From: Tetrastigma voinierianum
Taxonomy: Eukaryota; Streptophyta; Magnoliopsida; Vitales; Vitaceae
NCBI GenBank assembly: GCA_016808115.1
Contig: JAEQBH010000288.1
Location: 62,001 to 126,000 of the forward strand
DNA: 64,000 bases
Direction: 5' to 3'
Shown here: positions 57,240-64,000 of the stretch, in pieces
How positions within the stretch are numbered: position 1 is the first letter of the stretch
Layout: each line of letters opens with the position of its first letter
The notes under the pieces: model-generated
Told to the model about the DNA's origin: nothing
Databases searched by the model: none
The model's input: only the letters and a program-made list of their open reading frames with translations
Made by a program: the position numbers and the translations under genes

Positions 57240-57426
57240 CACCGGGAATTCAGTTCTCGAACGTCACCTAACACTCAACTAAACCTAAAGGCCCTAAGCC
57301 GTGGGAAAAACCTCCATCTTCTCGGTCCTCGCACCCAAGGAAGTCAATGACTCTCGACCTGCCTGCATCGGGCTTTGAAAGGCCCCTGACTGCGTCTTGG
57401 ATTCATCGAAGATCCTACTTATTCTA

Positions 57427-57480
<54 letters not shown>

Positions 57481-57640
57481 TTTATTTTTTTCTTTTCCTT
57501 TTTTTTTTTTTTTTTTTTTTTTTATTGGGGCTCAAGGCAATCCTCTTTATTCACTCCGTGTCCCATCTCTTGCTTGTAGACTCCCAAAGGTTGTTGAACC
57601 TTAGTAGCCGGGTCCGGTACCTAGGCATACCTTAGAGATC
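57240..57640 (-). repeat. J 3' noncoding block
   Basis: A diverged counterpart of the block in B, C, E and F: GGCCCTAAGCC, CGGGCTTTGAAAGGCCCC and an adjoining long purine run on the minus strand. Weaker match than the others. Confidence 0.5.
57427..57523. repeat. (TC)n(TA)n(T)n compound microsatellite
   Basis: A TC run to about 57461, TA repeats to 57478, then T-rich to 57523. It occupies the purine-run position of the J 3' block. Confidence 0.95.
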
Positions 57641-57983
57641 ATTTGAGTGTGAATGTGATAGGCTCCTGAGCAGGAGCCTTGAATATCCTATAGATTCACT
57701 ATGCCTCTCCACCTATTCAACCTAATTCCCGAGCGTCAAACACCCTATGAATCCTATCTAGAGATATACACTGTTTTCTATGACAGTAGTGGATTCGGCT
57801 AAAAAGTGATCTTCAACTCTCAAACATGGCACACACACACAAATTACCTAAACTTGATACCACTAAACATAGATATGGTCTACGAAAAATAAAAACAAAA
57901 ACTAAACACATGACTCGACAAACTAAAATGAAAAAGCGTATATGAAACTAAACGAGAACACAAACTAACATGCTGTAACGAAA

Positions 57984-58608
57984 CTACACTACAACAAAAT
58001 ACTTAAAATCAAAACAAAACAATACTAATCTAAACAAACACTGATATTCACGATCACCACCCACAACCCCCAAACAAAATATCCGGGCGTCCCCACCGGC
58101 AAGAAAATAATGCAGAGGTGAAGGGAACTCCCCGTGATCGTGACCGGTAATCGCTGCGGGTGGCGCGGGCGGCCGGGAGGCTAGAAGCCGGGCTAGCTGG
58201 CCTGGAGGATCGGCCGGCCACATAACAGTGGCCTGGTTGGCCAGAACTGTACGCACGTCAACGCGAAGGGCCTCCATATCCTGTGTGATGAGGACTCCTG
58301 TTTTGGGTCTCATCCCGCACGTGATCAAAAGCGCCTCAAGTAGTGGAGTAGCACCGGTCCCGAGGCTCTAAAAGGGACCTGGAGGAGCTGCCTCCGTGGA
58401 CTGCTGTGGTGGTGGTGGGTGGGACGAGGACTGCCCAATGTCCCCCTGGGGATCGCCCAGGAGTCCAAAGCAAGCCTGATAGTCGTGGAGCTCGTCCTCG
58501 TCCGAGGGCTCATGGCCGACCGAGGGCCTCTCGTGTCGTGACAACGCTTTGTCCTCTCGACAGATATGGCCTTAATGGGGTGTACCTGTTCTCATTGTCA
58601 TCTAGGGC
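57984..58608 (-). pseudogene. J env-like ORF, C-terminal end
   Basis: GC-rich coding remnant on the minus strand: DELHDYQACFGLLGDPQGDI near 58440-58500, a proline/serine-rich linker (SSSHPPPPQQST) and a broken tail. It resembles the C-terminal low-complexity part of the downstream ORF in Athila relatives. It ends at about 57984-58020 and is cut upstream by F. Confidence 0.5.
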
Positions 58609-59486
58609 TGATTCGCGCTACGCGAGGGCTGAGCCAAAATCAACAAAATTTATATACACCTGTTCTCACACGCCGTAGTCAAGCCATCGCAAAGATAATG
58701 CCCAGTATTCGAACACCTGGGATGGGCTTTCATCCTAAAAACGTCTGCATAAGTGCACGGTTGCAAGGCTTTCATTTGGACTCTTGGATTTGCTTCAAAA
58801 CAAGGGCGTAGGTTGAAAATCGAGAAATTGTAAAATCGAAAATGAAGTGTGAAAAGTTAATCTTGAAGATTTAGGTCACTAACTTGGTGTTGGGGCAAAA
58901 CAAGTGTCTCGTTTTATCCTCAAGTATGACATGCAACCTATAGTCCAAGGCATAACCGATCTATGTTTAACTAGCAAACTCACCTCTTGAAATTAACTCC
59001 TTATTTGAGTCAAACAATGTAGCATGCATCTATGACCCTTTACTATTTGAAACCCTAACATTTAAATATCATTTCAGAGGCTCGTAAAGACCATCTAAAG
59101 AACCACAGTGCATCTAGCATTAAGTATGCACTGTATCCTAAAGCATGGAGAGTATTGGCCAAATCAATAACATTCAATGCTATTCAACCCCAATTTGAGA
59201 AGATGGGGTCATAAACACAAGACCTATGGCTTTTAATACAAGAGGACAACATGGCTATGCCCCACTACTCAAGCTGGGCCTTCCTTCCTCTTCAAAGAAA
59301 GGAGGTTTAGCTACATCTCTTGGAGTTGTCATCCTCAAGAGGGGTGTTTGGCAGCCAAGAAAGTAAGAGAAAGAGGAGAGAGAAGAGAGAAAAGCAAAAC
59401 CTAATTAAAAAAATACGAGACAAAAATAAAAACTTACCAATCCTTCTCTCCCCCAAAATTCTCCATGTTTATTACAAAAAGAGAGG

Positions 59487-59500
59487 GGTTTATATAGGCC
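59487..59500 (-). promoter_or_regulatory. TATA box of the F LTR
   Basis: Minus-strand GGCCTATATAAACC, about 110 bp downstream, in element orientation, of the palindrome cluster. Confidence 0.78.
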
Positions 59501-59609
59501 ACCTCAATACATGAAAATACCAAAAAACCTACAAATTTGGCTAAGTTAAAGGACAAGAGAGTAATACACCAAATTTGAAGTCGGTTAGCATTAAATACAA
59601 AAGCATGAC

Positions 59610-59890
59610 GAGTAGCGCTGAATTTCGCTAGGGCTGAAGAATTTCTGCTAGGTAGCTAAATCACCTCAGCATAGCGAAATAGGAAATTTCGCAGAGCTGG
59701 GTACTCAAGTATTAGCGAAATTTCGCTAGCTTAGCTTAAATTTTCGTGAGTAGCAAATCATGAAATTTCGCTAGAACAAGGTTTCAGCGAAACCCCGGTG
59801 TCTAGCTTAAAAGCACAATTTACTGAACTTATGGAATTTTCGCAAACTCAAGGAATTTCGTAATCCCAAGAAAATTTTCAAGAGTTTAGC
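59610..59890. repeat. TAGCGAAATTTCGCTA cluster, F LTR
   Basis: Perfect 16-bp TAGCGAAATTTCGCTA at 59713-59728, with many partial words (GAATTTCGCTAG, CATAGCGAAATAG, GAAATTTCGCAG, GAAATTTCGCTAG) around it. Confidence 0.92.
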
Positions 59891-60213
59891 GAACACGGTT
59901 TGTCGATTTCACTGCTTGCCTCCGTCTTCTCATCAGATCAATTTTTCTTCACTTTACTTCGGCTTGACATTGATTCTTGGGTTGTTTGAATGTCCGACAC
60001 TTTAGTTCAAACTCATGATTCATCATACATCCCGAGCATATTAACTCAAAGTGCGCAAAACCTCGCAAATACCAAAATACTTTCTAAATGGCATAAGTGC
60101 TACTAAGAAGACTTGAACACTTCAATTGGTTATTAATGACATGATTAGTGCACAAAAAGCACTCAAACCCATTTAAAATAGGGTCTAAAATAAGACTTTT
60201 TTGGTACTAATCA

Positions 60214-60230
60214 CACCCCCAACCGAAACG
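60214..60230 (-). promoter_or_regulatory. F polypurine tract
   Basis: Minus-strand GCGTTTCGGTTGGGGGTG next to TGATTAG, equivalent to the B tract GGTTGGGGGGAG. Confidence 0.82.
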
Positions 60231-60559
60231 CTGTTATCCCAAGAATGCAAAACAAAAAGGAGATGCATGTAGTGATTTTCAAAAAGTTTATGATTCAAAA
60301 AGGTGTATATAAACATATAAACAGTACTTTAAATTGAAAAATGGACACCAAGTTTGAAAACCGATATGAAAGAGCCAAAACCATACAAGAACAATTTTAG
60401 GTCAATATTGGTTCCATGATTCTCAACTTGAATTTCCACCTAAGTCTAATGGTTCTTTATATAACCGCATTAAGTCAATAACTGAAAATGTCCTCCCAAC
60501 CTAGCACCGACATGGCCTTGTTGTTGAACAACCTAGATATAGCTATTACACTCTTTTTT

Positions 60560-60930
60560 TTTTATTCAACTACAATGTAGGGTGCAATGCCTAAAATTCG
60601 ACTTCACCAAAGTCCGTGTAACGGGGGTCCACCGATGACTCCCAACCAATTAAGGTTTAGGGCATCAAGCCAAAAGGATCACTTGACCACAAACTCTACA
60701 GGCTTCACCCCGGACTCCGTATGACTTCGAAAATCAAGCACCTACACCATAGACTCTACCTATCCACCCCATGTATCGAACACAAAATCGACATTCCCAA
60801 CCACTTAAGGCTTAGGGCATCGGGTTTCAAAGGCTCTAAAGGCTTTCGCCATACAACTCTCGACCGTTGCTCCTGCCTGCAAACCACGACTTTATTTTTC
60901 TTTTTCTTTTTCTTTTTGGAAGACAACATT
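60560..60930 (-). repeat. Conserved 3' noncoding block, F
   Basis: On the minus strand: CAAAAAGAAAAAGAAAAAG tract, CGAAAGCC, TTTGAAACCCGATGCCCTAAG, GGTTGGGAATGTCG, a second GATGCCCTAAACC...GGTTGGGAGTCATCGGTGG and GTTACACGGACTTTGGTGAA. Same order as in B and C. Confidence 0.85.
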
Positions 60931-61440
60931 GGTTCTTCATATGTGGGTAACTCAAAACTATCTAGTCACTAACATACCCATAGCTTCAGCTTGCAGTTTA
61001 AAGGAGGCAAACAAATTCACAAATATTGAAATAACTGAGTGCAAGTAGTGTGAATTAGCATAAAAGGAGAAATTTCAAGTTGAGCATGCCGAACTGTGGA
61101 TTGATCAAAAATTTACTCAAGCATGGAATTTGTCAATATGTAGGTGACAAACAGTGCTTCAATTTCCAACATAAAGCAATTCAATCTGGTCTAATTTGAA
61201 GCAATTCAATTGTTCAATTGAAAAGAAAAACATTTACACCTTGTAAAGGCACAAAACATGATATGTACAAAAAGTTGTATATATATAAACTGAATAGCTT
61301 TTGATATAGCCAAAATGGCTAATACATGAATATCAAGCTAAACATACAAAAGTATCACTGCCTACTATGGCTAATACAAAAATCCTAATCAAAATCAATA
61401 GGCAATTGATAAAGCTGATAACTATACAAAATGTAAAGAA
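60931..61440. other. F noncoding stretch
   Basis: AT-rich DNA between the 3' block and the env-like ORF, equivalent to B 46990-47480. Nothing else recognised. Confidence 0.5.
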
Positions 61441-62960
61441 ACTCAACCACCACTGGCTGTGGTGGTGGTGGTGGTGGGTCTGCTTCGGCCGGCCGCCGCA
61501 CCTAACATCCAAAGAAGCTGGCGGTTGTGGCGGGTCTCTCGCCGACCGTGAACATGAGGAAGACCCGTGTGGGTCATAACTGCGGTCGCATGGAATGGCA
61601 TCGGGCCAATCTCTAATCCTCGGGTCGTCATAGGCCGCTAGTGAGCAAGATAGCATCCATCACACCAAATATCTCTCTCGAAATGACACACGATCAGATC
61701 TCTGGCCGAATGGTGTGGTCGATCAGACGGGCCAGAGTATCACCGCAGCTCGCGATGTGGCCAGGGATGGTGGGACGGAGGTGACATCCGTGGAACCTGA
61801 CTCGTCGTATCTCGGCCTCGGGGCGTGTATATCCATTTGGTCCCCGCCTCCCGACCACTCCTCCCCGGTCCCGTGGTCGTAGGCGGAAAGATACCCGGCA
61901 TAGTCATCACCCGGCTCCACTCCGTCATAACCGTGGGGCATCGAACCCTCATCTCGATCCCAGTTCTCGGGAATCCCATATGCTCGAACATGGCAGAGGA
62001 GTCTCTGCATAAGTAAAGGAATGCTTCCTTCGCCTGCATTCTCAAGTCCTTCCGATGGACCTTCTCCTCGAACTACAAAAGAGAGGCCATCACCAGCAAA
62101 GGGATTGAACCAAAATCCCCGAGATCCGGTAAAGAGCCGCCAAGATGGCTCCCCTCCTTTGCACATAATGCTACAGCGGAAATAAGCTCGTCCTGAACAG
62201 ATGGTCGAGCAACAAAGATTCGAGAAGTGAGCGCTCCTCGTAAAATATTGGTCCAAAGAAGGTGCCCCCGCCGCTCGAACCATCTCGAGCGAGGGGCGAG
62301 CGGGCCCAATCTCCAGAACTCCCTGCATTGGCCGGCCGGTATACGCAGCCAAGAGTCGTTGAAATATCTACGCCCGAGCACTCGCAGCGATCATCATCAT
62401 CGAACTCCAAGCTCACACGACTCAGCCGGCCCCTGCAGGTCATCGAGCGGTAAACCGCAACACCACTCGCGTAAAGAACGCCGTCTCGAGTCATGAAAGG
62501 TAATAGAATATTCCTCGATCAACCTCACGGACCCAGATCTAGGATCAGCTCCTCGCGTGGACGCCGTAGTACCTAATTTCGATGGAATCCAGCTCACGAT
62601 GGAGTCGTACATTCCCTAATTCAAGGTTCCCACAACAATGGCCTCCGAATCCTCGAGGCAGCGACACCGAGGGGTGATTGCCTCTCCAGCAGAGCAGGAC
62701 CGGTGACTCCGCCGCGGGCCGAGGATGATGACTCCGCCCCGGGCCCGATGTGCGCCCGCTGGAGTGGCCCGGGCCCGAACTCCTCCGAGGCACCGTGACG
62801 GGGCACCCGGTCCCATCCGTGTCCGACAAGGTCTAATCCCCGAGGCTCTCGTGCACCCGCCGGGACCTGATGGTACCGAGCTCGGACCTAGCCGGGCCTC
62901 TCTCGTGTATCAATCTCACTCGAGCCCAACACAAGACCCACCTCGAGTATGGTGAACCAT
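61441..62960 (-). pseudogene. F env-like ORF
   Basis: A minus-strand GC- and CpG-rich coding remnant. Upstream pieces: SPGFG-poor proline/arginine-rich N part (62545-62829), YFNDSWLRIP near 62360, then RSAHFSNLCCSTICSGRAYF, GFWFNPFAGDGLSF, and MQRLLCHVRAYGIPENWDRD with an alternate-frame equivalent MFEHMGFPRTG. These correspond in order to the B ORF at 39700-40300. The 209-codon open frame at 61723-62352 is only part of it. At least three frames are needed. Histidine-rich and proline-rich C-terminal tail near 61450-61500. Function unknown. Confidence 0.68.
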
Positions 62961-64000
62961 ATCAAAATGCACCGATGCACTCAGAGAACTAAACCGAGGT
63001 TAAGACGACCGAGGCACTCAAAATAGCAAATGAACCGTGGCTCACTGCAACAGCCTAAAATGACCCCGAACTCGGCAACAAAGGCTCGTGAAAAGACCAA
63101 ATGCCGAGGCGTGCGTAAATAGCTGAACCGGCAAGTACCCAAGTAGCGTTGATAAAATGGCGTGCTGAGGCTCAACAAGGCTCAACAGGTGGCTCGGGGT
63201 CGGGCAATGAACGACAAAGGCTCATGCGCGTGGCGGAGGCTACCGTGGCTCGCAGGCCGAGACTGAGGTACAAGCAAGGGCTAGGATGCACAGACCACCT
63301 GCAGGCGTCGGTCCGCGGCTCGGGCCGTGGAGTGCAAATCCTAAGAAGGGCAGGCGTGGACCACTACGGCAGCAAAGGACCTGGAAGCTCCCGGAAGGTT
63401 CTACAGTAGGTCGGGACGCGGAGCTCGAGCAAAATGCGCAGGGCTTCTCCGAGGCGCAGCGAAATGGCTTAAATGGATGCCCCTTCCACCAGTTTAAATA
63501 GGCTCAAGCCAGGGCACCAAGGGTCTCTCATTCCATTTTTCGCTACTAAGTGCACTTGGCCATGCCGGGGCTTCCTCGAAATCCAAAATTTTAAATTAAA
63601 TATTACTACTATAAAATTATTATTATAAAATTTACTATATGAACTAAAAATAAAATTTAACAAACAATACTATACTATGTAAACAAAGTACTAAATATTA
63701 AAAAATTACTTAAATTAAAAAGTTTGCTAAAATAATTGAATTAAATAAAATTAAACAAAGTAAACATGGTAATCCCAATCTGCTCTGAAACACCGAACCA
63801 GCCCCATTCTCAAAATTCTCAAGGGGGTCAAGGAGAATGATCTCCCTCAACCCCTCGCAGTGAGTCCGGGCCGATTCCAAATGTGTCGGGTGCCCAAATG
63901 TTGATCCGCTTCCTCACCGATGGTTTGTGATTTGAGCAGCTATTTGCAAATTGGTGTTGATGGCAAGACCAATATCTCTCATCTCGATGGCTTATTACTC
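62961..64000. other. F region upstream of env-like ORF
   Basis: GC-rich to about 63520, with GGCTC repeats (63170-63260), then AT-rich. A TATA-like minus-strand CTATTTAAAC lies at 63493-63502, and a TAGCGAAAAATGG word about 40 bp upstream of it at 63534-63546. No pol sequence identified before the window ends. Confidence 0.4.

Larger units (their letters stand above)
55610..58608 (-). mobile_element. Element J: Athila-like, 3' part
   Basis: Minus strand, with a 1138-bp 3' LTR (55610-56747), polypurine tract, a 3' noncoding block and the end of an env-like ORF. It is cut at 58608 by F. The 5' side is outside the window. J interrupts K RT; bases before it are ACGCA. Its LTR start TGATGAGTGCTTAAAACACTC can fold on itself. 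Confidence 0.75.
58609..60213 (-). repeat. F 3' LTR
   Basis: Minus-strand TGATTAGTACC at 60213 to GCGCGAATCA at 58609, 1605 bp. It contains the palindrome cluster at 59610-59890 and a TATA box at 59487-59500. Confidence 0.87.
58609..64000 (-). mobile_element. Element F: B-family element, 3' part
   Basis: Minus strand. 3' LTR 58609-60213, polypurine tract, 3' noncoding block, env-like ORF, and upstream DNA running off the right edge. LTR ends (TGATTAGTACC, TAGCGCGAATCA), 3' block and env-like ORF relate it to B. The left target copy would be AGGGC at 58604-58608; the right copy is not in view. Confidence 0.85.

Noticed and set aside
57347..57604. ORFs of serine/leucine and tyrosine/isoleucine runs
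   Set aside because: Translation of the TC/TA/T microsatellite.
61723..62352. 209-codon ORF as a host gene
   Set aside because: Matches in order the downstream ORF of B and lies between F LTR and upstream element DNA; part of the retroelement.

Overview
The window is repeat-filled nuclear DNA of a flowering plant with a large genome. Almost everything from 2456 to 64000 is nested Ty3/gypsy LTR retrotransposons, and I see no convincing host gene, tRNA, rRNA or CRISPR locus. The evidence for a plant is Athila-type pol genes with a downstream env-like ORF, tRNA-Asp primer sites, a Tekay/Del-type chromovirus with a C-terminal chromodomain-like tail, and TGTAAAACCCGAG...GGGGCGTCACA LTRs. The species cannot be named. 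All element genes are broken by stops, frameshifts or insertions.

Layout, using names given here. 1-2455: fragments of an old chromovirus LTR with a 230-bp direct repeat, then AT-rich DNA. K: a minus-strand chromovirus; its 3' LTR is split (2456-4338 and 51616-52923) and its pol lies at 52968-55609. A: a plus-strand Athila-type element (4339-51615, about 15.7 kb without inserts) sits inside the K LTR. A carries five inserts: E (9831-15941, minus, TSD CTTTA), solo LTR D (17172-18932, TSD AAATT), solo LTR G (19449-23234), solo LTR H (25135-27512, TSD GAGGT/AAGGT) and B (32071-49546, TSD CTTTG, in the A 3' LTR). B in turn carries C (40744-46742, TSD CATCC/TATCC). On the right, K pol is cut by J (55610-58608, minus), which is cut by F (58609 to beyond 64000, minus).

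B and F look like autonomous members, and C and E internally reduced members, of one family: they share LTR ends (TGATTAGTGCC...GGCACGAATCA), a tRNA-Asp primer site (seen in B, C and E), a polypurine tract and a roughly 1.2-kb 3' noncoding block.

The most striking signal is that several families here carry their own CpG-containing palindromic word, repeated in the LTR just upstream of the TATA box where one is visible: TGTCGCGACA in A, TAGCGAAATTTCGCTA or GTTGCGAANTTCGCAAC variants in B, C, E and F, and GTACC/GGTAC dyads in G. In A the words often come as pairs 18-21 bp apart. A second cluster lies inside A and B just ahead of the downstream env-like ORF; in B a TATA box follows. This reads as a repeated regulatory design reused at the LTR and at a candidate internal promoter. 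The sequence shows the words and positions; the function is inference.
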